From NCBI GenBank assembly GCA_902805635.1, contig CADCTC010000121.1:44382-101731 (forward strand): a stretch of DNA of 57,350 bases, given 5' to 3'. Source of the DNA: an uncultured Chloroflexota bacterium (GTDB lineage: Bacteria; Chloroflexota; UBA11872; UBA12225). Of this stretch, positions 40,752 through 49,583 are shown piece after piece. The position numbers and the translations under genes were made by a program. Each line of letters starts with the position of its first letter. The stretch's first letter is position 1. The notes beneath the pieces are model-generated. The model was not told the DNA's origin. It saw only the letters and a list, made by a program, of their open reading frames with translations, and did not search any database.

Positions 40752-42266
40752 ATGCAGTACTCCCTCCGCATCGACCCCGATCGCCGCGTCGGCGAAGTCC
40801 ACCCGATGTTCTTTGGCCACTTCATCGAGCACCTCGGGCGCTGCATCTATGGCGGCGTGTACGAGCCGGGATCGCCACTGGCCGACGAGCATGGCTTCCG
40901 CACCGACGTGCTGGAAGCGGTGCGCGCGATTGGCGTTCCCATCCTCCGATGGCCGGGCGGCAACTTCGCCTCCAACTATCACTGGGAAGACGGCATAGGG
41001 CCGCAGGAGAAGCGCCCCGCTCGCTTTGACCTGGCGTGGCGCAGCGTGGAGCCGGACACCTTCGGCACGGAGGAGTTCCTGGCCTATTGCGCCGCCCTCT
41101 CTACGGATGACCAGCCGTGCGAGCCGTACATCTGCCTCAACACCGGCACGGGCACCTTAGACGAGGCGGTCCGCTGGCTGGAGTACTGCAATCTGGACGC
41201 GGATCAATACCCCACCTACCACGCGAAGTGGCGGCGCGAGCTGGGCCGCACCGAGCCGTACCGGGTGAAGTACTGGGGGATCGGCAACGAGGTCTACGGC
41301 GCGTGGCAGGTGGGCCACACCACCGCCGCGGCATACGCCGACAAATGCGTGCAGTACGCGCGCTTCCTCAAGTCGGTCGATCCCGGCGTCAAGGTGATCG
41401 CGGTGGGCGCCGACGACCCTGAATGGGACCTGGAGGTGCTGCGCCGGGCCGGACCTGTGGTGGATTACATCTCCATCCACCAGTACTGGGGCAACGACAC
41501 CCACTACGGCACCGTGGCAGCCGCAGCGGCGGTGGAGCGCCGCCTCAAGCTGCTGGGCAGCGTGCTGGACGTGGCCGAGGCCGGTCTGGCCAAGGACGCG
41601 CCGATAGAGATCTCGTTCGACGAGTGGAACGTCTGGTACCGCGGGCGCAGCCGGCCGTGGGAGGAGTTCTATGCCCTCAAGGACGGCATCTTTGCGGCCG
41701 GCGTGTTCAACGCCATGTACCGCCAGTGCCGGCGCGTGACCATGGCGAACCTGGCGCAGATGGTCAACGCACTGGGCATGCTGCACACCACTCCGACTGC
41801 GCTGGTCAAGAGTCCGCTCTACCACGTCTTCGAGTTCTATGCGAACCACACCGGCCGCACCGTTCTGGACGCGGCCGTGGTCGCGGACGACGCGGCGGCG
41901 CGCGAGACACTCTCGGCCGATATCGCCGTCCACGTCTACGGCCGGCCGGAGCCGCGGCCAAAGCCCATCAAGGACGTGCCCTACGTGGATGCCGTCGCCA
42001 CGCTGCGTGCGGACGGCCACCTGTCGGTGGCGGTGGTGAACCTCCACGAGACCGACCGCGCCACGCTGCGCATCGACCTTGCCTCCGTGCCGGCGGCCGC
42101 GCGGCAATCGGTCCAGGTCCACGAGCTCACCGGCCCCGACGGCATGCAGCAGAACACGGTGGAGCACCCCGATGCCGTGAGCCCCACTACCCGACGAATC
42201 GACCAGTGGACCGGCAGCATCGACCTCTCTCCGCGTTCAGTCACCGTGCTAGAGTGGGGCACATAA
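40752..42266 (+). CDS. abfA: alpha-L-arabinofuranosidase, GH51 family
   Basis: This 504-residue retaining glycosidase releases terminal arabinofuranose from arabinans or arabinoxylans. E180 in GIGNEVYG is the acid/base and E291 in ISFDEWNVWY the nucleophile. The start has MFFGHFIEHLGRCIYGGVYE and RWPGGNFASNYHW, both standard GH51. There is no signal peptide, so it acts inside the cell on imported oligosaccharides. It shares a TAATG junction with the following dehydratase gene, so the two are coupled, linking arabinose release to sugar-acid metabolism. Confidence 0.95.
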   Translation: MQYSLRIDPDRRVGEVHPMFFGHFIEHLGRCIYGGVYEPGSPLADEHGFRTDVLEAVRAIGVPILRWPGGNFASNYHWEDGIGPQEKRPARFDLAWRSVEPDTFGTEEFLAYCAALSTDDQPCEPYICLNTGTGTLDEAVRWLEYCNLDADQYPTYHAKWRRELGRTEPYRVKYWGIGNEVYGAWQVGHTTAAAYADKCVQYARFLKSVDPGVKVIAVGADDPEWDLEVLRRAGPVVDYISIHQYWGNDTHYGTVAAAAAVERRLKLLGSVLDVAEAGLAKDAPIEISFDEWNVWYRGRSRPWEEFYALKDGIFAAGVFNAMYRQCRRVTMANLAQMVNALGMLHTTPTALVKSPLYHVFEFYANHTGRTVLDAAVVADDAAARETLSADIAVHVYGRPEPRPKPIKDVPYVDAVATLRADGHLSVAVVNLHETDRATLRIDLASVPAAARQSVQVHELTGPDGMQQNTVEHPDAVSPTTRRIDQWTGSIDLSPRSVTVLEWGT

Positions 42267-43387
42267 TGGGACTGAAGATCAGCGGGGTGACGGCCTATCA
42301 CCTGCCGGGGACGCGCTACCCGTGGGTGTTCGTGCGCATCGAGGCCGAGAACGGCATGTACGGCATCGGCCAGGTGAGCAGTGGCCCCAACAGCCCAGTG
42401 GTGGCCGCGGCGGCAAGCCGGCTGGGGCCGCTGCTGGTGGGGGAGGACGCCAGCCGCATCGAGTATCTCTGGTACAAGCTGTACACCAGCTTCAGCTCGC
42501 TCGGCTCACTTGGGTTCGTCTCAGCGCTAATCAGCGGCGTGGACATCGCGCTGTGGGACTTACGCGGCAAGGAGCTGGGCCTGCCGGTCTACGAGCTGCT
42601 AGGCGGCGCGTACCGCGAGAAGCTGCTGCTGTACTCAAATGGCTGGTTTAGCGGCTGCGTCACGCCCGACGACTTTGGAAGGGCAGCGAAGCGGACGGTG
42701 GACGAGGGGCACACCGCGCTCAAGCTGGACCCTTTCAAGCAGCACAAGCATGACTTCCAGAAGCACGGCGCGGGCTACGACGCGGCGGACGAGGCGCACG
42801 CGGCGGAGATCGTCCGCGCCATCCGTGAGACCGTGGGACAGGGCGTAGAGATTCTCATCGACGCGCACGGCCGCTTCGACGTGCCGACGGCGGTGCGCCT
42901 GGCCAACCTGATCGCGCCGTACCGCATCGGCTGGTTCGAGGAGCCGGTGCCGCCGGAGAACCCGGACGCGCTGGAGCAGTTCCGCCAGCGCTCTCCCGTG
43001 CCGGTGTGCGTGGGGGAGCGGCTCTACACCCGCTGGCAGTTCCGGCCCATCTTGGAGAAGAAGCTGGCCGAGTACATCATGCCGGACGTGATCCGCACCG
43101 GCGGCATCTCCGAACTGCGGCGCATCGCCACGATGGCGGAGGCGTTCTTCGTGCCGGTCAGCCCGCACGATGCCACCGGCCCCATCACGCTGGTAGCGGG
43201 GGCGCAGACGATGATGGCCACCGCCAACTTCTATCGGCTGGAGATCGCCTACTCCGAACTGGAGCAGTACAACCGCGCCATGACCCCGGCCTTTGACGTG
43301 CGCGGCGGCTACTTCCACGTCTCCGACCGGCCTGGCCTGGGCCACGACCTGCGCGAGGACTACCTAGCGCAGGCCATCCCATTCTGA
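42266..43387 (+). CDS. enolase-superfamily acid-sugar dehydratase, GalD-type pattern
   Basis: A 373-residue enolase-superfamily enzyme. Ligands D199, E225 and E251, with H201 (IDAHGRF) and H301 (VSPHDATGP), keep the GalD spacing. The capping loop differs: GIGQVS replaces the GxGE found in its paralogues, so the substrate pocket is changed. A KHDFQKHG insertion after the LKLDPF strand is also specific. Its ATG shares one base with the stop of the GH51 gene, which points to a product of arabinose oxidation, such as arabinonate, as substrate; this is inference from context. Confidence 0.88.
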   Translation: MGLKISGVTAYHLPGTRYPWVFVRIEAENGMYGIGQVSSGPNSPVVAAAASRLGPLLVGEDASRIEYLWYKLYTSFSSLGSLGFVSALISGVDIALWDLRGKELGLPVYELLGGAYREKLLLYSNGWFSGCVTPDDFGRAAKRTVDEGHTALKLDPFKQHKHDFQKHGAGYDAADEAHAAEIVRAIRETVGQGVEILIDAHGRFDVPTAVRLANLIAPYRIGWFEEPVPPENPDALEQFRQRSPVPVCVGERLYTRWQFRPILEKKLAEYIMPDVIRTGGISELRRIATMAEAFFVPVSPHDATGPITLVAGAQTMMATANFYRLEIAYSELEQYNRAMTPAFDVRGGYFHVSDRPGLGHDLREDYLAQAIPF

Positions 43388-43472
43388 TCCGCTGCGCAGG
43401 TTTTCTTTCCGTCACCGGCGACACAGTACGCCCGCGGATTCCCCGTTCGCGCGGTAGCTGACTGGCCAGCTC

Positions 43473-44303
43473 CTATCCGCGCAGAAGCGTCATCCCGGCG
43501 TCGATCAGGATCTCTGCGCCGGTGATGTACTTGCTCTCGTCAGAGGCAAGGAACAGGACCAGGTCGGCCACCTCACTGGCGTCGGCGGAGCGGCCGTAGA
43601 GCGGCGGGAAGCGCTGCAATGTGCCGGCGTCGTCTTCCATGGACTGCCCCCAGCCGCGGCCGGGCATGCGCATGTCCCAGCGCACCTTCTCGAGGTTGCG
43701 CTGATAGGTGCGCTCGCTGATGTTGGTCTTGATGGCGCCGGGGCAGATCACGTTGACGCGGATGTCCCAGCGCGCCAGCTCCTGCGCGGCCATCTTGGCG
43801 TAGGCTACCTGCCCCGCCTTGGACGTGGAGTAGGCGGAATAGCCCGCGGCGCTGAACAGCTTGAAGCCGTTGACGCTAGCCGTCACCACCACAGATCCGC
43901 CGCCGGCCGCGCGCAGGTGCGGGATGGAGTGCTTGATGGAGAGGAAGGTGCCGGTGAGGTTGGTGTCGATGGTGGCGTACCACTCGTCCAGCGTCATCTC
44001 CTCGATGGGGCACTGCATGCCGTTGATGCCGGCGTTGGCGAAGACGACGTGCAGGCCGCCCAGCTCGTCCACGGCGCGCTGCACAGCCGCCTGCACGTCG
44101 GGCTCCTTGCGCACGTCTGCCTGCACGGCAATGGCGCGCCCACCGGCGTCACGGACCGCACGCGCCACGTCTTCGGCCGGCTCCAGCCGGTAGTCCACCA
44201 CCGCTACCGCCGCGCCCTCGCGCGCTAGGGTGCGGCACGTTGCGGCCCCGATCCCCGAGCCGCCGCCGGTGACCAGCGCCACCTTGTTCTCAACTCTGCC
44301 CAT
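43473..44303 (-). CDS. short-chain dehydrogenase/reductase (SDR)
   Basis: A 276-residue classical SDR with VTGGGSGIGAATCR at residues 11-24, FANAGING, VTASVNG as Ser strand and Y-STS-K as catalytic pair. A loop after NVICPGAIKTNISERTYQRN (about 190-235), containing RWDMRMPGRGWGQS, is longer than usual and probably closes over the substrate; it partly resembles that of the SDR at 36270. The C-terminal ITGAEILIDAGMTLLRG is standard. It is divergent from the CoA transferase gene, with a very short promoter region (47 bases if that gene starts at 44351). Substrate unknown; a sugar or sugar acid is likely from context. Confidence 0.92.
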   Translation of the reverse strand: MGRVENKVALVTGGGSGIGAATCRTLAREGAAVAVVDYRLEPAEDVARAVRDAGGRAIAVQADVRKEPDVQAAVQRAVDELGGLHVVFANAGINGMQCPIEEMTLDEWYATIDTNLTGTFLSIKHSIPHLRAAGGGSVVVTASVNGFKLFSAAGYSAYSTSKAGQVAYAKMAAQELARWDIRVNVICPGAIKTNISERTYQRNLEKVRWDMRMPGRGWGQSMEDDAGTLQRFPPLYGRSADASEVADLVLFLASDESKYITGAEILIDAGMTLLRG

Positions 44304-44350
44304 CTGGTTGCCTCCATCGGATGGTACCTTCAGCTCCCAGGAACCCAGAG

Positions 44351-45559
44351 ATGAACGCGCTGGACGGCATCCGCGTGCTTGACTTCACCCAGGTGATCCT
44401 GGGCCCGGCGGCTACCCAGGTACTGGCCGACTTCGGCGCGGACGTGATCAAGGTGGAGCGGCCCGGCAGCGGCGACCTGGCGCGCGCGTTTGCGCCCTTC
44501 ACGGGGGAGGGAACGGGGCGCGAGAGCACGCGTTACCTTGCGATGAACCGCAACAAGCGCAGCGTGGCGCTGGACTTGAAGTCGCCGGAGGCTATCGCCG
44601 CGGTCGAGCGGCTGGCGGCCACGGTAGACGTGCTGGTGCACAACTTCCGGCCGGGTGTGATGGAGTCGCTTGGGCTAGGCTACGAGCGCCTGCACGCGCT
44701 CAACCCGCGCCTGATCTACGCCGAGGGCTCCGGCTGGGGCTCGTCCGGACCAATGGCGGAGGCGAAGAAGCCGGGGCATGAGCTGCTGGGCCAGTCACTG
44801 GCCGGACTGGCGGCGAAGAATGTCTGCCACGTCTGCGCCGCGCGCGGCGAGGGCGTACCCCGTGCCGTGCCCACGACGCTCTCCGACTTCACCGCTAGCC
44901 AGCTACTGGCGCAGGGCATCTTGCTGGCGCTGCTGGCGCGCGAGCGCACGGGAGAGGGGCAGCGCGTGGAGGTGTCCTTGTTGGATGGGCTGCTGGCGCT
45001 CCAGCAGTGGGACGAGGTAAGCCGCCTCAACCTGGGCGAGCGCGATAGTGGCGTTTCGGACCACGACCACCCGCTGCAGGCCATCTACCGCACGGCGGAC
45101 GGCTTTATCACGCTGGTGGGCTGGTTCCGCCCGGACCCGCTGGCCAACGTCTGCCGCGCGCTGGGCCTGCCCGACTACGCGCAGGACTCACGCTTCAGCA
45201 CGCTGGAGCGCCTGGCGCAGCCCAAACACGCGGAGGAAATGCGCGCCATCCTGGCGGCGCGGCTGCTGGAGAAGACCACCGCCGAGTGGCTCTCCATCTT
45301 GGAGGCGCACGACGTGCTTTGTGGCGAGGTGCTCGCACCCGGCGCTGTCTACCATCATCCCCAGGCCGCGGCTAACAGCATGGTGCAGGTGGTGGAGCAC
45401 GCCACGCTCGGTCCCATCCGCCTGGTGGCGCCACCCGTGAAGCTCTCCGCCACACCAGGCACGGTGCGCACGCCGCCGCCCCAACTGGGGGAGCACACTG
45501 AGGAAGTGCTAGGTGCTGAAAGACCTCACCTTCCCAGGGCCCGGCCCTCTGCGCCCTGA
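44351..45559 (+). CDS. CaiB/BaiF family CoA transferase (class III)
   Basis: Class III CoA transferases move CoA between carboxylic acids such as formyl/oxalyl, carnitine or succinyl/malate. The start is MNALDGIRVLDFTQVILGPA, then DVIKVERPGSGD, NRNKRSVALDLKSPE and LVHNFRPGVMESLGL. D179 in TTLSDFTAS is in the position of the catalytic Asp, ahead of GILLALLARERTGEGQRVEV. ATG 44321 is an alternative, but it leaves just 17 bases to the divergent gene. The last 14 or so codons and the stop come from dispersed repeat copy 6, so the native C-terminus has been replaced. Confidence 0.9.
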   Translation: MNALDGIRVLDFTQVILGPAATQVLADFGADVIKVERPGSGDLARAFAPFTGEGTGRESTRYLAMNRNKRSVALDLKSPEAIAAVERLAATVDVLVHNFRPGVMESLGLGYERLHALNPRLIYAEGSGWGSSGPMAEAKKPGHELLGQSLAGLAAKNVCHVCAARGEGVPRAVPTTLSDFTASQLLAQGILLALLARERTGEGQRVEVSLLDGLLALQQWDEVSRLNLGERDSGVSDHDHPLQAIYRTADGFITLVGWFRPDPLANVCRALGLPDYAQDSRFSTLERLAQPKHAEEMRAILAARLLEKTTAEWLSILEAHDVLCGEVLAPGAVYHHPQAAANSMVQVVEHATLGPIRLVAPPVKLSATPGTVRTPPPQLGEHTEEVLGAERPHLPRARPSAP

Positions 45560-45612
45560 TTCCCCCCGGGGGGCGCATTCACCCGCCTCTCCCACAGGAG
45601 AGGGGAGCCACT
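45530..45612 (+). repeat. dispersed hairpin repeat, copy 6 (overlaps gene end)
   Basis: AGACCTCACCTTCCCAGGGC begins at 45531; a CCCCCCGGGGGG palindrome follows at about 45565, then TCTCCCACAGGAGAGGGGAG. It contains the stop codon of the CoA transferase gene and runs to the convergent sulfatase's stop. About 40 extra bases separate the left and right arms compared with copy 3. Confidence 0.7.
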
Positions 45613-47162
45613 CAAGCCACCGGGTGGGCTGAAGTGGATGCACCGGTGAGCCGCGCCACGTCGTAGCCGAGGGGGACTGGGCGGGCGTTCTCGGTTTCCA
45701 GCATCCAGTCCAGCAGGCGGCGGCGTAGCTCGCTGACGGCCTGGACGTGCGCCGGGTCTGAGGCGAGGTTGGTGAGCTCCCAGGGGTCGGTCTCGAGGTC
45801 GTAGAGCTCTTCCGCTGGAGCGGTCGAGTCGTAGACGTACTTCCACCGGCCAGTGCGCACCATCTTGGGGTGGCCCTCGCCTTCGCGCTCGCGCAATAAC
45901 GGCGGCAGGCGGCGGGGCTGCCCAGGCGGACAGAGCCGCTGCGCAATATCCATCGTGATGGCGGGCCCGCCGGCGCCGTACTCGGAGTAGACGGCGTCAC
46001 GCGCTGCCGTGGCGCCCTCGGCGAGGGGCGTGCCCGGCAGGGGCGTGGCTGCAACGCCATCCGGCAGTGGTACTCCGGCCAACTTGAGCAGCGTGGGCAT
46101 CACGTCCAGGGTGGAGACGGGCTCCGTACGGCGCTGGCTGCCGTTGGTGTGGCCGGGCCAGGAGACGAGCAGCGGCACGCGAGTCAGCGCGTCGTAAAAG
46201 GCGTTGGACTTGGCCAGCAGGTGATGCTCGCCGATGTAGTCGCCGTGGTCGCTGGTGAACACGACGATCGTGTCTTCGCGCATACCCAGGCGGTCCAGCG
46301 TGTCCAGCAGGAAGCCGACGCGCTCGTCGATGAAGGCGATCATGCCGTAGTAGATGCTCGCCGCCAGCCGTACGTCTTCCTCGCGCAGCTCATCGTAGTG
46401 CAGCAGGTGCTGAAAGACTCGCTGGCGCTCGGGCTTCGTGTCCAGCTCGCCTTCGCGCCAGGGTGGCAGCGATACGCTCTCCGGCGGGTACATGGAGGCG
46501 TACGGCTCGGGCGCCTGGAGGGGGGTATGCGGGTCCGGGATTGACACCCACAGGCAGACCGGCTGTTCGGTGGGGACGGCGCCCTGCGCGGCGTGCTCTT
46601 CCAAGAAACGAGCGGCTTCCTCGGTCACGCGGTACGTGGCCGACTCTTCCTTGGGCTCACTGCGCACGCGTGCTACGGGACGGCGCATCCCTTCGTCGGG
46701 CTGCGGCTCGCCGCGCAGTGGGCCGGAGTAGACCTGCGTCACGTTGGGGCCCAAGTTATCGCCGTGGCCGGCCAGGAAGACGCGGTCGAAGCACGTATCG
46801 AAGTCTTCCTGGGTGAAGCAGTGGTTCTTCCCGAAATGGCCCAGGCGGTAGCCGTGGTCGCGCAGCACGCGCGCGAAGTGCGTCTCGCCGCGCGGCATGG
46901 GGATCTCGTTGGTGCGCGCGCCGTGCTGGTGCGGCCAGCGGCCGGTCCAGAACGAGACGCGCGCCGGCACGCACAGCGGATGCGGCGTGTATGCCTGCTC
47001 GTAGAGGATGCCGTCGGCCACCAGCCGGCTCAGGTTCGGCGTGCGGACCTGGCCGCCGTAGAGATCGATCGCCGTTGCCTTCTGCTGGTCGGTCATGATG
47101 ACCAGCAGGTTCGGTTGCCGCTGTTGAAGCTGCTGTGGTTGCTGCGGCTGTTTACCGGACAT
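45612..47162 (-). CDS. formylglycine-type sulfatase
   Basis: A 516-residue sulfatase. The first 16 residues are a Gln/Pro repeat (QPQQPQQLQQRQ), then PNLLVIMTDQQ, the maturation site C64-V-P-A-R68 in PLCVPARVSFWTGRWP, VFTSDHGDYIGEHHLLAKS and LYDLETDPWELTNL. It is a paralogue of the sulfatase at 13473. No signal peptide is present. It is convergent with the CoA transferase gene and 36 bases after the SDR gene at 47199, which lies upstream on the same strand, so SDR and sulfatase probably form one transcript. Confidence 0.93.
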   Translation of the reverse strand: MSGKQPQQPQQLQQRQPNLLVIMTDQQKATAIDLYGGQVRTPNLSRLVADGILYEQAYTPHPLCVPARVSFWTGRWPHQHGARTNEIPMPRGETHFARVLRDHGYRLGHFGKNHCFTQEDFDTCFDRVFLAGHGDNLGPNVTQVYSGPLRGEPQPDEGMRRPVARVRSEPKEESATYRVTEEAARFLEEHAAQGAVPTEQPVCLWVSIPDPHTPLQAPEPYASMYPPESVSLPPWREGELDTKPERQRVFQHLLHYDELREEDVRLAASIYYGMIAFIDERVGFLLDTLDRLGMREDTIVVFTSDHGDYIGEHHLLAKSNAFYDALTRVPLLVSWPGHTNGSQRRTEPVSTLDVMPTLLKLAGVPLPDGVAATPLPGTPLAEGATAARDAVYSEYGAGGPAITMDIAQRLCPPGQPRRLPPLLREREGEGHPKMVRTGRWKYVYDSTAPAEELYDLETDPWELTNLASDPAHVQAVSELRRRLLDWMLETENARPVPLGYDVARLTGASTSAHPVA

Positions 47163-47198
47163 CGTGGTGGCGCCCAGTGTACGGTGTAGACCGACCCT

Positions 47199-47960
47199 TC
47201 AGAGCGGCCGGCGCGCCAGGGAGAAGGTCTGGCCGGTGGGGCCGTCTTCACCGCGGGTGGCGAGCCACAGGACCAGCTCGGCCACGCGGTCGGGGTGCTT
47301 GAGGCGCTCGCTGGGTGCGAAGCGGGGCGCAGCGCCGCGGCGGCGGGCCTCTTCCAACTTGGTTTCGGGGTCCAGGCCGTTTGCCACCAGGCCGGGCAAC
47401 ACCTCGTTGACGAGAATGCCGCGCTCCCAGACCTCCACCGCCAGCGCCTGGGTGAACATGTTCACGCCCGCCTTGGCGACGTTATAGGAGGAATTGTTGC
47501 CGCGTGGCGCCTCGTGGCCCATGCCGGAGCCGATGTTGACCAGGCGCGCGCCATCATTCAGGTGCTCCAGGAAGGCGCGCGTGACGAGGTAGGTGCCCTG
47601 CAGGTTGACTTCGATAGCGCGCCACCAGCGCTGCGGGTCGCTCTGGGCGATGGGCGTCTCGCGCTCCACGCCGCCGCCCGCGTTGTTCACCAGCACGTCC
47701 ACGCGCCCCAGCTCGCCGGCCACGGCGCCGGCAAACGCCTGCACTTGCTCCCAATTGGACACGTCCACCGACTGCGCCAGCGCACGGCGGCCCAACTGGC
47801 GCAGCTCCTGCGCCACGGCGTCGGTCTCCTCCCGGGTGCGGGCGCACAGCGCCACGTCCGCCCCCTCGCGCGCCAGCTGGCGCGCGATGGCACGGCCGAT
47901 CCCCCGTCCGCCGCCGGTGACCACCGCCACCTTGCCCATCAGTGTGTTCTCGCCACTCAT
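47199..47960 (-). CDS. short-chain dehydrogenase/reductase (SDR)
   Basis: A 253-residue classical SDR with VVTGGGRGIGRAIARQLARE, LVNNAGGG, NIGSGMG as Ser strand and Y-NVA-K (SSYNVAKAGVNMF) as catalytic pair. The C-terminus departs from the standard GGxxxDGG ending, reading TGQTFSLARRPL, a variation seen in some reductases of the 3-oxoacyl-ACP reductase group. ATG 47960 or 47939 (MGKVAVVTGG) may start it. It is probably co-transcribed with the downstream sulfatase gene. Substrate unknown. Confidence 0.9.
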   Translation of the reverse strand: MSGENTLMGKVAVVTGGGRGIGRAIARQLAREGADVALCARTREETDAVAQELRQLGRRALAQSVDVSNWEQVQAFAGAVAGELGRVDVLVNNAGGGVERETPIAQSDPQRWWRAIEVNLQGTYLVTRAFLEHLNDGARLVNIGSGMGHEAPRGNNSSYNVAKAGVNMFTQALAVEVWERGILVNEVLPGLVANGLDPETKLEEARRRGAAPRFAPSERLKHPDRVAELVLWLATRGEDGPTGQTFSLARRPL

Positions 47961-48034
47961 CTTATCGTGCCGTCCGTCACTTTCCGGGCGTCAGTGTAAT
48001 CGACCACATCGACCAGCCATTCACTGACCCAGTG

Positions 48035-48142
48035 CGCACAACCAATGGCCCCACGTTCTTCACTACCCCCGCCGACTTCCGCGCCTGGCTCGCGGCCAAC
48101 CACGAGACCGAGCAGGAGCTCATCGCACCTGGAAGCCCCTGA
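48035..48142 (+). pseudogene. YdeI/OmpD-associated family N-terminal remnant
   Basis: The frame reads TTNGPTFFTTPADFRAWLAA followed by NHETEQELIAPGSP and stop. This is the characteristic first 30 residues of YdeI/OmpD-associated (bacteriocin-protection type) proteins, which normally continue for about 160 more. Nothing of the rest follows; the next gene begins at 48216. A deletion has left only the 5' end. Confidence 0.65.
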
Positions 48143-48215
48143 TCCGCGTTGACCCGTGTCGACCCGGCGCCTGGTCGGTGATAGTATGGCCCCTCAAACG
48201 AAGGGAATTGCACAC

Positions 48216-49559
48216 ATGAATGGGAGCACTCGCAGGGCACTCATGACGCGTGGCGCGGCCGTGGCGGCCGCGGTGACGGGCGGGGCTGCGCTGGCAGCCT
48301 GTGGCGGCGGGGCCACTGCCTCGCCCGCGACCGATATCAAGTCGATGGCGCCGGTGACGCTGCGCTACACGGGCAGCTTCGCGCAGTCGAGCCAGACCAC
48401 CTTCGGCGCGGGCGCGCAGAAGATCGTGGAGCTGTGGAACGAGCGCGGCACGCCGGTCAAGATCGAGCCGATCATGCCCAGCGGCGACCGTGACCAGGCG
48501 GCGCTGACCATGATCACCGCGGGCGACCCGCCGGACATCCACCACGCGCTGCCGCGCAACTACCACCCCTTCGCCAACATCGGCGCGCTGCTCGACCTGG
48601 CGCCCTTCATCAAGAAGGATAAGCGCGCCCAGGACGTCAACCCGATGGTCCTGGAGTACTGGGGGCGCGGCGAGACGCGCTACGCCATGCCCAACAACTG
48701 GTCACCCCACGCGCTCTATTTCAACAAGGACCTCTTCGCCCGCCAGGGACTGAAGACGCCCGACCAGTGGGAGAAGGAGGGCAAGTGGACCTTCGAGACG
48801 TACCTGGACCTGGCGCGCAAGCTCACCATCGGCACAGCTGAGAACAAGATCTACGGCTCGCCGTGGACCACTAACGCGCTTGACCAGCAGCTGACCTTCA
48901 TCTGGTCGATGGGAGGCGACATGCTCAACAAGGAGCTCACGGAGGTGGCGCTGGACACACCGGACGCGCTGGAGGCGATCCAGTTCCAGGCCGACCTGAC
49001 GCACCGGCATGGGGTTTCTATGGACGCCGATACGCTGCGCACGACTGGCTGGCGCGGCAGCGGCGGCGCCATCTCCGCCGGGCGCGCCGGGATGGAGATC
49101 ATGACCACGGATGTCGTCGGGTTGCTCATCCCCACCACGTTCGAGAAGGGGATGGCCCCGATCCCCAAGGGCAAGGGCGGGCGCGTCGTGCGCGGCAATC
49201 CGATCGGCGCGCACCTGGTCAAGGGTGGCAAGAACCCGGACGCCGCATGGGAGTTCCTGACCTTCATGTCCGGGCCGGATGGGGCAAAGGTGATGCTGGA
49301 GCGCCACCTGACGGTGCCGTGGCTGAAGAGCCTGCTGGGGAGCAAGGAGCATGAGCGGCTCCTCTTGCCGTGGGAGAGCGCCGCGGCGTATCTAGAAAGC
49401 TCCAACAAGGTGCGCCCGACCAGGTACCCGGAGACGTTCTCGGACGTGAACACCATCTACGCGAAGGCGTACACTGAGGTGCAGACGGGCCAGAAGCCAG
49501 CGCGTCAGGCGATCGCCGAGTCGAAGACCGCCATGAACCAGGCGCTGAAGAAGAAATAG
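48216..49559 (+). CDS. ABC transporter sugar-binding lipoprotein
   Basis: A 447-residue extracellular solute-binding protein (family 1), which would deliver sugars or oligosaccharides to a membrane permease. The N-terminus has a twin-arginine pattern (STRRALM) and a lipobox ending LAAC29, after which the mature lipoprotein would be attached. GDPPDIHHALPRNY, ALYFNKDLFARQGLKTPD and a GKGGRVVRGN strand are typical. ATG 48216 has an AAGGGA site; the longer frame upstream has no homology. A second binding-protein gene follows 24 bases on, but no permease or ATPase gene is present, so it must share components encoded elsewhere. Confidence 0.92.
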   Translation: MNGSTRRALMTRGAAVAAAVTGGAALAACGGGATASPATDIKSMAPVTLRYTGSFAQSSQTTFGAGAQKIVELWNERGTPVKIEPIMPSGDRDQAALTMITAGDPPDIHHALPRNYHPFANIGALLDLAPFIKKDKRAQDVNPMVLEYWGRGETRYAMPNNWSPHALYFNKDLFARQGLKTPDQWEKEGKWTFETYLDLARKLTIGTAENKIYGSPWTTNALDQQLTFIWSMGGDMLNKELTEVALDTPDALEAIQFQADLTHRHGVSMDADTLRTTGWRGSGGAISAGRAGMEIMTTDVVGLLIPTTFEKGMAPIPKGKGGRVVRGNPIGAHLVKGGKNPDAAWEFLTFMSGPDGAKVMLERHLTVPWLKSLLGSKEHERLLLPWESAAAYLESSNKVRPTRYPETFSDVNTIYAKAYTEVQTGQKPARQAIAESKTAMNQALKKK

Positions 49560-49583
49560 CGCCGCCGCGGAGGAGAACGCGCC

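Noticed and set aside
41423-42265. Upstream extension of the dehydratase at 42266
   Set aside because: It is an alternative frame of the GH51 gene, with no homology; the enolase-type start is at 42266.
48155-48215. Earlier start of the first binding protein at 48156
   Set aside because: The signal peptide and ribosome-binding site fit ATG 48216; the extension would block secretion.
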